Of a stretch of 64,000 nt of DNA, positions 1-10,774 are shown in pieces; positions within the stretch are counted from its first letter, which is position 1; each line of letters opens with the position of its first letter. The notes under the pieces were generated by a model. It was not told the DNA's origin. It was given only the letters and a program-made list of their open reading frames with translations, and did no database searches. A program made the position numbers and the translations under genes. This stretch comes from Psychrobacter lutiphocae DSM 21542 (GTDB lineage Bacteria; Pseudomonadota; Gammaproteobacteria; Pseudomonadales; Moraxellaceae), in NCBI RefSeq assembly GCF_000382145.1, contig NZ_KB907629.1, positions 1-64,000 on the forward strand, read 5' to 3'.

Positions 1-1
1 T

Positions 2-3000
2 GCACAAAACAAAGTAGCGGCTGCTGAGGAAGCTCAACGAGAAGCTGAACAGGCGCTTAAAGATGCAGAAGCTAACGGCTCTATTACTCAACAAGAGCAT
101 GACGATCTACAAGATCTACAAGACAAAGTTGTTGAAGCTAAGCAAGCAGCACAAGAGGCTATTAATCTACTTGATCCAAGTAAAGATAAAGAAGGTCTAC
201 AAGCGAAGCTTGGAGAGGTTGACGGCATTGTTGTGCCTGAGGTTACTGATATCACACCGCCAGAGACTTTAGATGCTGAATTTAACGAAGAAGGCACGCA
301 AGTCACGGGTAAAACGGAACCTGGTGCGACAGTGATTGTTAAAAACAAAGCTGGTGACATTATCGGTACAGCCGAAGCTGATGCACAAACTGGTGCTTAC
401 ACAGTAGAGCTAAATACGCCATTAACCAATGGTGAGCCTGTGACTGTGATTGCCACAGATGCCAATAACAACAGCACAGATCCAGTTGATGCAACAGCGC
501 CTGACACCACAAAACCTGAAGCGCCACAAGTGAGCATCAGTGATGATGGCAGCTCTGTGACGGTTAGCGGTGAAGAGGGGGCAAGCGTCACCATTACAGT
601 GCCTGGCGTAGCAGATCCGATCACAGGGGTTATTACAAATGGTGAGTTTACAACCAGACTAGATCCAGCCTTAACCAATGGCGAGACAGTAAGTGCCACC
701 TTAACTGATGCGGCTGACAATATCTCTGATGCAGGGTCAGCGACAGCGCCAGACACCACAGGTCCTGACTCAATTACAGCTCAAATTACTGATAATGGTG
801 CTGCAGTTACTGGTCAAACAGAAGCAGGTGCAACCGTTGAGGTAAAAAATACTGCTGGAGAAACTATTGGCACAACCAAAGCCAATGCCGATGGTAGCTA
901 TACAATATTATTAAGCCCAGCATTAATTAACTCAGAAACCATCACCGTAACAGCAACAGATATTGCGGGTAACCCTGGTAAGTCTGTTAATGCAGTTGCT
1001 CCTGATTTAACAGCGCCAAGCGCACCTACAATCGAAGTACCAAGTCCATCGGGCGTTAATGGTGAGTACAATAAAGATGATGTTGATGAAAATGGTGACA
1101 TTACAGTGACCATTAAACTGCCAGATGACGCAGAGCCAAACGATAAGTTAATCGTGAATGGTGATGAGATTGTTATTACTGAATCTATGCTGACAGAAGA
1201 TTATCAGGTGGCCGTCAAGCCAGGTAGCCAAGTGACTGCCAGTGTGAAAGATGCGTCAGGCAACCTAGGTGACAGTGTCACAAAAGAGCTGGCGGAGGCA
1301 GATACCATTGCACCAAACGCACCGATTATCACTGTGCCTGTACCAAGTGCTGGTGCGGATGCTGACTATAACAAAGATGATGTTAATCAAGATGGCACCA
1401 TTACCATTAATGTTAAGCCAAGACCGGATGCACAGCAGGGCGACACCTTAACCATTGTGGTAGAAGGTGGTGAAACAGTTACCGTGGAGGTGACTGAAGA
1501 CATCTTGTTAGACGGTCATAACATTGACGTACAACCTGGCAGTAAAGTCACTGCAACGGTCACAGACCAAGCTGGTAACCAAGGTACTAGTGAACAAGCT
1601 ACGGTTGCCAATGCGGATACAACTATATCCACTCCTAATGTTGGACTCGTTAACGATACTGGTGCTGCTGCTGATGACAACATCACCAATGATGGTACGC
1701 TTAGCATCACAGGTATGGATGAAGGCGATACCATCACCAGTGTAGTAGCGATTAAGCCAGATGGTTCACGCTTGATTATCGAAGCTAATGGTGATGGTAA
1801 CTATGTACTGCCAGAAGGTGAATATGACAAAGTTGAAGTTACTACCACAGATGCCGCTGGTAACACAGTGACTGCAGAAACAACAGGTAAGATTGTTGTT
1901 GATACGACTGCGCCTGAGCTGGGTATCAGTATCGATATCATTGCAGGTGATGATATTGTGAATGCTGCGGAGGCAGGCTCACAACAGGTTGTTACTGGTA
2001 AGGTCACTGGTGAATATAACGTAAATGATACGGTTACTTTGACAGTCAATAATAAGAGTTACGAAGGTACTGTTAGTCAGGATGGTAGCTTCCGTATTGA
2101 GAACGTCGCTGGATCAGATTTGGCAGCTGATAGTAAGGTTAGTGTCAGTGTGACCACTGCTGATAAGGCGGGTAATTCAACTACGGTCAGTGCCGAGCGT
2201 CCATACGAGGTGGATATTGTTGTACCAGGTCAGCCAGTTATTAGCTTCCCAGAAAATATTGATGACAATGAGTACATCAATAGTGAAGAAAATGGTACTG
2301 GTTATAATGCTGGTAATACACCAATTCAAGTATCATTACCTGAAGGTACAGAGGTAGGTGATCGGGTACAACTGGCTATTACTATTACCGACAAAGACAA
2401 TAACGAAACCACTGAAAACGTGACCATTATTGTATCCAAAACAGACCTAGCACGAGGTAATGTCAAAACCTTGGTAGATCTGGATAGCAATGCTGATGGT
2501 TCAACGCTGGAAGTTAAAGCTACTATCTCTGATCAGGCAGGCAATACTTCTGAAGAAGGTATTAACAGTATATTGGTTGATATTGTCGCACCAGAGGTAA
2601 CAGTTGATGATGTGGTCACTATTGATCAAACACCGACCTTAACAGGTACGGTAGATGATGCGGATGCGACTGTGTTGGTCACTGTTAATGGTGTTGAGTA
2701 CGAGGCTGTTAACAATGGCAACGGCACTTGGACGCTTGCTGATGATATGATTAAAGAAATGCTGGCGACCAAAGAGTACGAGGTTATTGCTAAAGCTACT
2801 GATAAGGCAGGTAACTTAGGTCAAGGCTCAGGTACGTTAAACGTTGTTAATATCCCTAATATTGAGTCTATTCAACTCATTGATAATGATAACGAAGAAG
2901 CAAAATCAATCATTGGGGATATTAAGAGCTACGCTGCCACTAGTGTAATTGATCAAAACATTGATCTAGATCCTGAAAACTATGTGGGCGTTATTAACGA

Positions 3001-6000
3001 GGGTGAAGCAAGTGTTTCACCAGCAATAAATAACTTAACTAATGATCGCACAGTAGATGTTAAAGTTAAGCTAACTGACGTATTACCAGATGGCTTTGAT
3101 GTTGTTGTGTATGATGATAATGGCAATATTTTAGCCTCTACTAATCCTACAGATGCAGATATAATTGCAAAACTGGTACCAGTTGAAGGAGAGGATAGAA
3201 CTTATACCTTTGAAGACAAGCGTTTTGAGGAACAAGATTTACCAGATGGTGTGTATCAGTATAAGGTTGAGGTGGTTAATTCAACCAATCCTGATGCACC
3301 GCAAAGTGTCTACGAAAGTACTACAGAGATGACGTTAGATACTAAAATTGACCTACTGCTAGAGAAGGTTAGTTATACCTCTGCAACCGAAGGTAAGATG
3401 GTATTAGAGTTTAGTGGTGAACAATATTCAAGAGTATATATGACTTATACTGGTAAAGATGGTAAGTCTAAGCTATTTGGTGGTAACTATGTTGATGATG
3501 TCTTCCGCATCAATATGGATAATTACTGGGGTAAATCAAGTGGCGATGCGCATATTTATGCCATCGATGCTGCAGGTAATGCCATCAAAGCGAAGTTTGC
3601 TTATTTTGATTATCTTTATAATGATATTGTTAATGATAAACAGACCATCCCTTATGAAGATATGACCGACAACAGATACGCAGCTGATTCTGCTGTGGTG
3701 GGTAAAAACCAAGGTTACCTCACAAGTGATGAAAATGAATACATCATTGTTAAAGAATTCTTGAGTGCATCATTATTAGGTTCAAAAAAACCTTCAGTGT
3801 TAGAGACCAAGGGTGGTAATGATGTTGTATTCGTGGGTAGTAACCTTGACTTTTCTTCCGTTATTGACGTAGGTACAGGTAATAACGAAGTTATTGTTGG
3901 TGCATCGGATGCAATTAACCTCAGTAGATTTGGTTATATCAGAGGCGGAAGTAAAATTACTGCAACGGATGGTAATGGCAATCTAGCTGATGGGGATAAC
4001 AGTTTTTCAACACGCACATATATTGGTGGTGGATCTATTGTTGAGTTTGGTAATGGTAAAAACACCGTAAAAACAGGAACTTATATCGATAACTCATCTA
4101 AAATTATCACTGGTAATAATGATGATTTAGTTGAAATTGGCAGTTATGTCGATAAAGCAACAATCAGCTTAGGTGATGGTGATAACACGCTTAAGGTTGG
4201 CACGTCAGTGTCTGGTTCGTCTGCTATTACAGCAGGGAAAGATGCTGATACCGTTAATATTGGTACTTATGTGTCTGGCTCATCAGCTATTAACTTAGGT
4301 GGTGGTGATAATACCTTGACGATAGGTGAGTCAGTGTCTGGTTCAGCTTCTATTACTACTGGTACAGGTAAGGATACAGTTGATATTAAGACCTATCTTG
4401 AAAGTGCCTCAGTTAAACTTGGTGATGGCGAAAATATCCTAAAAGTGGGTACATCGGTTTCTGGATCATCAACTATTACAGCAGGGAAAGATGCTGACAC
4501 CGTTAATATCGGTACTTATGTTTCTGGCTCAACTGTCAACTTAGGAGGCGGTAACAACACCCTAACTATTGGCGAGTCAGTATCAGGCTCAGCATCTATT
4601 ATGACTGGTGATGGTAAAGATACGGTTGATATCGAAACCTATGTTGATAATGCTTCTATTAATCTAGGTGATGGTGAAAACACGCTTAATATAGGAACAA
4701 CTGTTACAGACTCTGCTTATATCAAAACGGGTAAGCATAAAGATATTGTCACTATTGGTACCGAAATTTTAAACTCAACCATTGATTTGGGCGATGGTGA
4801 TAACGAGCTTACAACGGGCTCTGACTTAAGGGGTACATCAAGTATTACTGCTGGTAGTGGTAATGATGTGATTACTATTGGTGGTAGTTTTAATCCATCA
4901 GCTGGAGGGTACTTAGGTCATAAACTTAAAATTGAGGCGGGTGATGGTAACAATACAATCACAGTTGGTAAAAAAGATGAGTCTGGTAATATAACTGGTG
5001 GTAATGTAACAGCAGGAGAACCAGGCCAACAAGCCTTCATTATTACTGGAAATGGTAACGATAAAATTACAGTCTTCGGTACTATTTATGGTCAAAAAGC
5101 CATCATCAGAGCTGGAGCTGGTGATGATGTGCTTGAGCTAGGTAATATTGAAGCTCAAGCTAAGATTTATACAGGTGTTGATACACTTGAAGAGGGACAG
5201 ACTGATGATGATACCGTGACAGCTAACTCATTTATTGGTGCCTCTAGCATTAGTACTGGAGCAGGTATTGATAAAGTAACTATTGGTACTATGGGTGAGA
5301 CAGCTCTTATATCTAGTTCACCATTATTAGATGTTGGCTCAGATAATGATATTGTCAGTATCGGTAACTTCCACAAAGGTGATATCGTCTTAGGTACAGG
5401 TCAGGATGAGTTATCAATAACTACCATGACAGGTGGCACCGTATATACCGGTACTGAACAGGCTAATGAGGACAACGAAGTTGATACTGTTAAAGTGGAT
5501 AACCTACAAGGTGGTACTATCAATTTAGGAGTCAATGATGTCATTAGCATCGACGCAATGTCTAATGGTACAGTTAAATCTACCGCAGGAGCTAACCAAG
5601 TTACGGTTACCAAAGAGATGAGTCGTGGTACGCTTGACCTTGGTGCTGGTGATGATACCGTTACCATTGAAAAACTGTCTGGCGGTAATATTTATTTAGC
5701 TGATGGTAATGATACTATTAATATAGAAACCTTAACAGGAGGCAGTGTTAATGCTGGTGGTGGTGATGATAAGCTTTACATTGAGAAGTTCACAGGAGGT
5801 AGTATTAACGGTGGTGCAGGCCATGATATCTTAACCATCACTGGTGGTGGAAATACGATCAGTGCTAGTAATATTACTGCTATTGAAGTTCTAGATTTAG
5901 GCACTGGTGATGCGGGTAATACCTTTAGCGGAAGCTTTATGCAGATACGTGGAAGCTCTCAATCAGGTCTTTATATTAAAGGTGATGCTAACGATAAAGT

Positions 6001-6154
6001 TGATTTAAGTGGTGCAGGAAATTGGACCAAATCAGATACTACTGTCCAAGACAGTGATGGTCATCAGTATTATGAATATAAAGGTAGTTATCTATCTTAT
6101 AGCCATCAAACGCTTTATATAGATATCGATATTACTAATGTCGTAGGTGTCTAA
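2..6154 (+). CDS. Giant Ig-like/beta-solenoid adhesin, 3' part
   Basis: The reading frame is open from base 2, so the gene starts upstream of the window; the ATG at 233 is internal. About 2050 residues are visible. The first ~75 are Ala/Glu/Gln-rich and probably helical, like the coiled modules of large biofilm adhesins. About nine Ig-like modules follow, most opening with a D-T/L/I-x-x-P motif, near bases 245, 502, 752, 1003, 1301, 1616, 1901, 2212 and 2579. From about 3800 to 5860 the protein turns into short repeats rich in G-D-G-D-N-T and T-V-N-I-G, expected to form a beta-roll or beta-helix. The C-terminus is Tyr/Asp-rich, without an LPXTG motif, consistent with type I secretion. The family role is surface attachment and biofilm formation; no secretion genes lie in this window. 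A strong terminator follows directly. Confidence 0.85.
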   Translation, partial: AQNKVAAAEEAQREAEQALKDAEANGSITQQEHDDLQDLQDKVVEAKQAAQEAINLLDPSKDKEGLQAKLGEVDGIVVPEVTDITPPETLDAEFNEEGTQVTGKTEPGATVIVKNKAGDIIGTAEADAQTGAYTVELNTPLTNGEPVTVIATDANNNSTDPVDATAPDTTKPEAPQVSISDDGSSVTVSGEEGASVTITVPGVADPITGVITNGEFTTRLDPALTNGETVSATLTDAADNISDAGSATAPDTTGPDSITAQITDNGAAVTGQTEAGATVEVKNTAGETIGTTKANADGSYTILLSPALINSETITVTATDIAGNPGKSVNAVAPDLTAPSAPTIEVPSPSGVNGEYNKDDVDENGDITVTIKLPDDAEPNDKLIVNGDEIVITESMLTEDYQVAVKPGSQVTASVKDASGNLGDSVTKELAEADTIAPNAPIITVPVPSAGADADYNKDDVNQDGTITINVKPRPDAQQGDTLTIVVEGGETVTVEVTEDILLDGHNIDVQPGSKVTATVTDQAGNQGTSEQATVANADTTISTPNVGLVNDTGAAADDNITNDGTLSITGMDEGDTITSVVAIKPDGSRLIIEANGDGNYVLPEGEYDKVEVTTTDAAGNTVTAETTGKIVVDTTAPELGISIDIIAGDDIVNAAEAGSQQVVTGKVTGEYNVNDTVTLTVNNKSYEGTVSQDGSFRIENVAGSDLAADSKVSVSVTTADKAGNSTTVSAERPYEVDIVVPGQPVISFPENIDDNEYINSEENGTGYNAGNTPIQVSLPEGTEVGDRVQLAITITDKDNNETTENVTIIVSKTDLARGNVKTLVDLDSNADGSTLEVKATISDQAGNTSEEGINSILVDIVAPEVTVDDVVTIDQTPTLTGTVDDADATVLVTVNGVEYEAVNNGNGTWTLADDMIKEMLATKEYEVIAKATDKAGNLGQGSGTLNVVNIPNIESIQLIDNDNEEAKSIIGDIKSYAATSVIDQNIDLDPENYVGVINEGEASVSPAINNLTNDRTVDVKVKLTDVLPDGFDVVVYDDNGNILASTNPTDADIIAKLVPVEGEDRTYTFEDKRFEEQDLPDGVYQYKVEVVNSTNPDAPQSVYESTTEMTLDTKIDLLLEKVSYTSATEGKMVLEFSGEQYSRVYMTYTGKDGKSKLFGGNYVDDVFRINMDNYWGKSSGDAHIYAIDAAGNAIKAKFAYFDYLYNDIVNDKQTIPYEDMTDNRYAADSAVVGKNQGYLTSDENEYIIVKEFLSASLLGSKKPSVLETKGGNDVVFVGSNLDFSSVIDVGTGNNEVIVGASDAINLSRFGYIRGGSKITATDGNGNLADGDNSFSTRTYIGGGSIVEFGNGKNTVKTGTYIDNSSKIITGNNDDLVEIGSYVDKATISLGDGDNTLKVGTSVSGSSAITAGKDADTVNIGTYVSGSSAINLGGGDNTLTIGESVSGSASITTGTGKDTVDIKTYLESASVKLGDGENILKVGTSVSGSSTITAGKDADTVNIGTYVSGSTVNLGGGNNTLTIGESVSGSASIMTGDGKDTVDIETYVDNASINLGDGENTLNIGTTVTDSAYIKTGKHKDIVTIGTEILNSTIDLGDGDNELTTGSDLRGTSSITAGSGNDVITIGGSFNPSAGGYLGHKLKIEAGDGNNTITVGKKDESGNITGGNVTAGEPGQQAFIITGNGNDKITVFGTIYGQKAIIRAGAGDDVLELGNIEAQAKIYTGVDTLEEGQTDDDTVTANSFIGASSISTGAGIDKVTIGTMGETALISSSPLLDVGSDNDIVSIGNFHKGDIVLGTGQDELSITTMTGGTVYTGTEQANEDNEVDTVKVDNLQGGTINLGVNDVISIDAMSNGTVKSTAGANQVTVTKEMSRGTLDLGAGDDTVTIEKLSGGNIYLADGNDTINIETLTGGSVNAGGGDDKLYIEKFTGGSINGGAGHDILTITGGGNTISASNITAIEVLDLGTGDAGNTFSGSFMQIRGSSQSGLYIKGDANDKVDLSGAGNWTKSDTTVQDSDGHQYYEYKGSYLSYSHQTLYIDIDITNVVGV
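3800..5860 (+). repeat. Internal beta-solenoid repeat region of the adhesin gene
   Basis: The coding sequence repeats a unit of about 20-25 codons reading like VSGSSAITAGKDADTVNIGT. The DNA is itself repeated: the stretch near 4198-4290 recurs near 4446-4535 with few changes, a period of about 250 bp. Such near-identical units can expand or contract by recombination. The repeats are RTX-like in composition, but no run of canonical GGxGxDxUx nonapeptides was seen, so calcium binding is only a possibility. Confidence 0.7.
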
Positions 6155-6182
6155 AACTAAAAGTGTTAATAAATAGCAGAAA

Positions 6183-6210
6183 AACCGCCCTCGAAAGAGG
6201 GCGGTTTTTT
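6183..6210 (+). terminator. Rho-independent terminator after the adhesin
   Basis: A GC-rich hairpin with arms ACCGCCCTC and GAGGGCGGT and a short loop is followed by a run of T. It lies about 30 bases after the adhesin stop codon. Confidence 0.9.
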
Positions 6211-6230
6211 ATTGGAAACTATTCCCAACC

Positions 6231-6269
6231 AAAAAAACCCAGCAACACCTAAAGCATCGCTGGGTTTTT
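6231..6269 (-). terminator. Terminator of the glutathionyl-hydroquinone reductase gene
   Basis: Arms CCCAGC and GCTGGG are flanked by A-run and T-run. Read on the minus strand the hairpin is followed by seven T residues, 22 bases past the stop of the gene ending at 6291. It could also act on the plus strand. Confidence 0.7.
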
Positions 6270-6290
6270 AGCTTTCTTTATAATGAAGGC

Positions 6291-7277
6291 TTAGTTAGAC
6301 AATTTCTCACGGCCATGAGGCGTAGTATAATCAATAGCTGGTCCACGAGGCACAATCAGCGTTGGATTAATGGTATCATGGCTACCATAATAATGGCTCT
6401 TAATGTGATCCATATTGACCGTTTCAGCGACACCAGGCTGTTGATATAAATCACGGGTATAACCCCATAAGTTTGGATAGTCGTAGATACGGCGAATATT
6501 ACATTTGAAATGACCAACATACACAGGGTCAAAACGGACTAGCGTAGTAAACAAGCGCCAGTCTGCTTCAGTAATGGTGTCACCGGTCAAATAACGTTTG
6601 TCTGCCAAACGTGCTTCGATGGTATCTAAAGCTTTAAATAAATCGACAACCGCCTCGTCATAAGCTTCTTGAGTAGTTGCAAAGCCTGATTTGTATACGC
6701 CATTATTGATATTAGGGTAGATATAATCGTTTAATTCATCAATCTCACTACGTAAATCTTCTGGTAAGAAGTTTACCTCTTTGTTAGCGCCCACTTCATC
6801 AAAGGCTGAGTTAAACATACGAATGATTTCTGATGATTCATTGCTTACAATGGTGTTGTTCTTTTTATCCCAAAGCACAGGCACAGTCACACGGCCGCTG
6901 TAATCAGATTTGGCTTTGGTATAGATTTGATGCATATATTTGGCGTTAAAGATAGGATCTGCAATCACGCCGTCGCCTTCTTCGAATGTCCAGCCATGCT
7001 CATGCATTAATGGATGCACCACAGACACTGAAATCATATCTTCTAAGCCTTTTAGCTTACGATAAATGAGCGTACGGTGCGCCCAAGGGCAGGCTAATGA
7101 CACATAAAGATGATAACGATTTGGCTCTGCTTTAAATCCCTCAACACCACTAGGGCCTGCGCTGCCATCAACAGTTACCCAGTTTCTAAACCGAGAAATG
7201 TCACGTTCGAAACGACCACCAGTTTCTTCCGTGTCATACCACTGGTCGTGCCATACGCCATCTACTAATAGTCCCAT
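6291..7277 (-). CDS. yqjG: Glutathionyl-hydroquinone reductase
   Basis: The protein has 328 residues, the usual length for the xi-class glutathione transferases (YqjG/ECM4). These reduce glutathionyl-hydroquinones to free hydroquinones using glutathione in the cytoplasm. The N-terminal thioredoxin-like part carries LACPWAHRT with the catalytic Cys at residue 63, and the C-terminal half is the all-helical GST domain (EADWRLFTTLVRFDPVYVGHFKCN). The ATG is preceded by AGGAG at a good distance. The gene is monocistronic with its own terminator. Confidence 0.9.
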   Translation of the reverse strand: MGLLVDGVWHDQWYDTEETGGRFERDISRFRNWVTVDGSAGPSGVEGFKAEPNRYHLYVSLACPWAHRTLIYRKLKGLEDMISVSVVHPLMHEHGWTFEEGDGVIADPIFNAKYMHQIYTKAKSDYSGRVTVPVLWDKKNNTIVSNESSEIIRMFNSAFDEVGANKEVNFLPEDLRSEIDELNDYIYPNINNGVYKSGFATTQEAYDEAVVDLFKALDTIEARLADKRYLTGDTITEADWRLFTTLVRFDPVYVGHFKCNIRRIYDYPNLWGYTRDLYQQPGVAETVNMDHIKSHYYGSHDTINPTLIVPRGPAIDYTTPHGREKLSN

Positions 7278-7499
7278 TAATTTATCTCCTAAGTTATGAG
7301 TTTAAATCTTAATAAAAATTGAAACCAAACTATATCTGTTGTCTTGGTAATAATAAACACCTGTTTATGCAATTAATTGTTCTACTTATGGCAACAATGT
7401 AAAAGGCGCAAAAGGCTTCCAAGGCGATACTAGCGCATGAATTATGAGCTGAGCATGGCCTCTCGCTGTATAGCTTCAAAGCTTAAAGTGATAGACCTG

Positions 7500-8069
7500 C
7501 TAGTCTAGCTTACTACTCAATATACTACCTGTATTGGCATCCACTTTAACTTCGTGTTTTTGATTGTCAGCAACTAAGTTGATCTCATAAATTGCTTGAC
7601 CATGTTCTAAGTCAAAGCTGGCTTCGGTAACCACAGAGTTAGGTATACTGTCAGCGGCTACTTGCATCGCTTGCTCAAGCGTGACTTGGGCTTGTTGTAG
7701 CGCTTGATATTCGGCTTGATCTTCGGCATCCAGGCTTTCTTGTTTGACATTAACGACATCTGAGGTGATGGCATTAATTTTGACTTCATGTTGTAGATCA
7801 TTAGCAATAATCTCAACTTTGTATTCAGCTTTGGTACCATTTTGATAGGTATCAAAATCGATGCTAATGATATCACCCATGGTGTTTTTTAGTGCAACAG
7901 CAATAGCATCATCGATACCAATAAATTCAGGCTGTGCCATATCAGTTTGAGCACCTTGCTCTGTGGTCACAGGCTCTGAAGCAACGGGATCTGTATTCTT
8001 GCTGTTATTACAGCCTGTCAAGGTAAGTGCAAGTACGCAGGCTGAAGTAATGAAAGTCATTGGTTTCAT
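7500..8069 (-). CDS. PepSY-domain lipoprotein
   Basis: The protein has 189 residues and a lipoprotein signal peptide with lipobox LTGC, so Cys20 is the likely lipidated residue. Two PepSY-type modules follow a Thr/Glu/Gln-rich linker: roughly residues 50-110 and 118-188, each with an alpha segment (DDAIAVALKN, LEQAMQVAAD) and a beta segment ending in HEVKINAITSDV or HEVKVDANTGSI. PepSY proteins are periplasmic or surface proteins often thought to inhibit peptidases or bind ligands; the ligand here is unknown. The gene stands alone between two spacers. Confidence 0.8.
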   Translation of the reverse strand: MKPMTFITSACVLALTLTGCNNSKNTDPVASEPVTTEQGAQTDMAQPEFIGIDDAIAVALKNTMGDIISIDFDTYQNGTKAEYKVEIIANDLQHEVKINAITSDVVNVKQESLDAEDQAEYQALQQAQVTLEQAMQVAADSIPNSVVTEASFDLEHGQAIYEINLVADNQKHEVKVDANTGSILSSKLD

Positions 8070-8243
8070 GAGATATTCCTATATATAAATAATTTTGTGG
8101 CTAAAAGGATTGTTTTTATATTAGTGCTTTATTGAGTTAATAGACTCAAGTGTCAACAGACTCTATTGAACGACTATACACTATACGAAGTACAAACTGA
8201 AAACAGGCTTTAGCCAGATGTTTTGTTGTTTGGAGCATTTTGG

Positions 8244-8268
8244 TGTAGGCTGTGGCTTTAGCTCAGCA
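8244..8268 (+). repeat. Half copy of GTAGGCTGTGGCTTTAGCT repeat
   Basis: The sequence GTAGGCTGTGGCTTTAGCTC matches both arms (one inverted) of the palindromic element at 17421-17492. Only one clear arm is present here; a degenerate partner may follow near 8295. Confidence 0.5.
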
Positions 8269-8459
8269 TTTTAATAAATCAATTTTATACAGCCACATCA
8301 GCTTAATACCGAATCCATTGTACTATCGAAAAAAATGGTCGTGCTGTAACATTTTGCTAAAGTATGTGTATTTATGCTGTTATGATCTGCTTGGCTTTGT
8401 CTAGGCTGTTTTTTTAATGTTTTTTGACGTTCTTAAGGTTTTTAACGTTATTGTGCACG

Positions 8460-8477
8460 AATTGAAGACACGTCTTA
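8460..8477. repeat. Solo MITE-like terminal repeat
   Basis: AATTGAAGACACGTCTTA differs by two bases from the right end of the MITE at 21011-21182. No matching left end is seen nearby, so it is probably a remnant. Confidence 0.4.
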
Positions 8478-8568
8478 GTGTTTTTTATTCGCCAGTATTG
8501 GTTTTTTTGGATAGCTCAGGTACGATAGCGCCTTTTTGTTTGCCACCTTTTTATGCGAGGCTGTTTTT

Positions 8569-9819
8569 ATGTCGATAAATGATAGACCTTCTGGTAACAC
8601 AGCAGCAACTTTGCCTGCAAACGCTTTGATAGATCCTTTGGACGAAAACAAATCGTCTGGAGAATCCTTAACGAATGGATCTACTGATGGTAGGACTTTA
8701 CTAAAGCAGCCTACGGATAAAAAGGCTTTGTTGCGTATTCGTGGTATTAGTAAATCCTATGATGATAACCAAATTTTAAAAAATATTGATTTAGATATTT
8801 ATGATGGCGAGTTTTTAACCTTATTAGGCCCTTCAGGCTGTGGTAAAACCACGTTATTACGTCTGATTGGTGGCTTTGAGATGCCTGATGCAGGCAGTAT
8901 GACCCTTGATGGTGTTGATATCACAGAAATGCCAGCTGAGAGGCGTCCGATTAATACCGTATTTCAGCAGTATGCGTTGTTTCCGCACATGAATGTGTTT
9001 GACAATATTGCTTATGGACTAAAATTAAAAAAAGTACCAAAAGCTGAGATTAAACAACGGGTAAAAGAGGCGCTGGCAATGGTGCAGCTTGAGCACACCA
9101 TTAACAGGCGACCCCAAGACTTATCGGGCGGTCAGCAGCAGCGCATTGCGATAGCACGTGCGGTGGTTAATCGACCAAAAATGCTGCTACTTGATGAGCC
9201 ACTATCAGCGCTGGATGCCAAGATGCGGGTACAAATGCAGTCTGAATTGAAGCGACTACAACGAGAGCTGGGCATTACCTTTGTGTTTGTCACTCATGAT
9301 CAAGAAGAAGCCTTATCTATGTCAGATCGCATTGCGGTGATGAAGGCAGGCGAGTTTCAACAAATTGATACGCCAATTGGTATTTATGAATCACCAGCCA
9401 ACTTATTTACTGCCAACTTTATTGGGGAGACTAATTTATTTACCGCACGTGTACTTAAGGTGGGAGCAACCCAGATAAAAGTAGAGGTCACTGAGCAAAA
9501 AGAAGGCTATCACCCAATTCGTGAGTTGCCACGTCCCAAATTTGAGGTGCAAGTGGGACAAAGCATTAATTTATTACTGCGCCCTGAGGACATTCGGGTT
9601 TATTATCTGAATGAAGGACATGATGGGCTAATAGGGCACGTGATTGACAGTGCCTATAAAGGTAGCACCCTAGACTCGGTGATACGATTGCAAAATGGCA
9701 ATTTGATTAAAGCATCAGAATACTTCAATGAAGACGATCCAAACTTTAATTATAAGCTTGGGCAGGAAGTCCGTGTTGATTGGGTAGATGGATGGGAGTG
9801 GATATTACCAGATGAATAA
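8569..9819 (+). CDS. potA: Spermidine/putrescine ABC transporter ATPase PotA
   Basis: This is the cytoplasmic ATPase of a polyamine importer, 416 residues from the ATG at 8569, which has GAGG eight bases upstream; a TTG at 8536 is in frame but lacks a better site. After a ~50-residue low-complexity N-terminal extension come Walker A (GPSGCGKTT), Q-loop ([13 protein letters not shown]), signature LSGGQQQR, Walker [13 protein letters not shown] and the switch His in FVTHDQEEA. The C-terminal ~120 residues form the TOBE regulatory domain with [11 protein letters not shown]. It is first in a four-gene operon and overlaps potB by eight bases. The extension is longer than in typical PotA proteins. 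Confidence 0.93.
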   Translation: MSINDRPSGNTAATLPANALIDPLDENKSSGESLTNGSTDGRTLLKQPTDKKALLRIRGISKSYDDNQILKNIDLDIYDGEFLTLLGPSGCGKTTLLRLIGGFEMPDAGSMTLDGVDITEMPAERRPINTVFQQYALFPHMNVFDNIAYGLKLKKVPKAEIKQRVKEALAMVQLEHTINRRPQDLSGGQQQRIAIARAVVNRPKMLLLDEPLSALDAKMRVQMQSELKRLQRELGITFVFVTHDQEEALSMSDRIAVMKAGEFQQIDTPIGIYESPANLFTANFIGETNLFTARVLKVGATQIKVEVTEQKEGYHPIRELPRPKFEVQVGQSINLLLRPEDIRVYYLNEGHDGLIGHVIDSAYKGSTLDSVIRLQNGNLIKASEYFNEDDPNFNYKLGQEVRVDWVDGWEWILPDE

Positions 9820-10759
9820 ATCCAATATGTCTAATATAGCAGCGGCGAACGTCAATAAGCAGCCAAATAAGCCAAATAAAAAGCAGGCCAAAAAGCAACA
9901 GGGTGGGCGACTTTTTCAGCGAGTCACTGTGTTTGTTATTTGGGCTTGGTTGGTTATCTTTGCCTTAATTCCAAATATCTTGGTAGTGCTTGCGAGCATT
10001 ATGACCCGTGATGACGATACCTTTTTGGCATTTCCCTTAACCGTAGAAAGCTATTTGCGTTTTGTCGATCCTTTGTATGTGAAGGTATTTTTGCATTCAC
10101 TGAGTATGGCGGCTATCACTACGTTAATCTGTCTGCTACTTGGCTATCCATTTGCTTGGCTAATTAGTCGTACCTCAAAGCGTTGGCAGTCATTTTTGAT
10201 GCTGTTATTGATTATTCCATTTTGGACCAACTCTTTGGTGCGCTTGTACGCAGTGAAGTTAATTATTGCTGCCAATGGATTGCTTAGTACTGCCTTAATT
10301 GGCATCGGTTTGATTGATGAGCCGTTACAAATTTTATATACCCAAAAGGCGGTTATTGGCGGGCTGGTGTATTTGCTGTTTCCATTTATGGTCATGCCCT
10401 TATATGCGGTATTTACTGATATGCGTCAGGACATCGTGCTTGCTTCCAAAGATTTAGGGGCTAATAAGCTTCAAACCTTTTGGCATATTATCTTACCTTT
10501 GACCACACCTGGGATTATTTCAGGTGTGCTCTTGGTGTTATTACCAGCCATGGGTATGTTCTATGTCGCAGATATCCTTGGTGGCTCGCGCAACTTATTG
10601 GTGGGCAATATCATCAAGGCGCAGTTTTTGGATGCTAGGGATTGGCCGTTTGGGGCAGCAGCCAGTGTGCTGTTAACTGTGGCTATGGCTATCTTAATTG
10701 CCGCTTATTACGCTAGTAGCAAGCGTATCGGCAAAACTGATCATCATGATGTAAGCTAG
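9812..10759 (+). CDS. potB: Polyamine ABC transporter permease PotB
   Basis: This is an integral membrane permease of 315 residues from the ATG at 9812, which overlaps the potA stop, suggesting translational coupling. An upstream in-frame ATG at 9788 is possible. A Lys/Gln/Asn-rich N-terminus precedes about six membrane segments. The EAA-type loop reads [22 protein letters not shown], trimmed here from the region near residues 220-245, and contacts the ATPase. With PotC it forms the transmembrane channel. The [12 protein letters not shown] stretch SLVRLYAVK in the second third is typical of PotB. Confidence 0.92.
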   Translation: MNKSNMSNIAAANVNKQPNKPNKKQAKKQQGGRLFQRVTVFVIWAWLVIFALIPNILVVLASIMTRDDDTFLAFPLTVESYLRFVDPLYVKVFLHSLSMAAITTLICLLLGYPFAWLISRTSKRWQSFLMLLLIIPFWTNSLVRLYAVKLIIAANGLLSTALIGIGLIDEPLQILYTQKAVIGGLVYLLFPFMVMPLYAVFTDMRQDIVLASKDLGANKLQTFWHIILPLTTPGIISGVLLVLLPAMGMFYVADILGGSRNLLVGNIIKAQFLDARDWPFGAAASVLLTVAMAILIAAYYASSKRIGKTDHHDVS

Positions 10760-10774
10760 GGGAGTGGCATTGAT

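Larger units (their letters stand above)
8070..8568. other. Intergenic region upstream of potA
   Basis: This divergent spacer holds one arm of a dispersed palindromic repeat (8244-8268) and an 18-base sequence resembling the terminal repeat of the MITE at 21 kb (8460-8477). The rest is AT-rich with no convincing gene. It must carry the promoters of the PepSY gene and of potA, but no unambiguous -35/-10 pair was chosen. Confidence 0.6.

Noticed and set aside
397..2049. Long minus-strand frames opposite the adhesin
   Set aside because: They are Ser/Val/Thr-rich shadows caused by codon bias of the real plus-strand gene.
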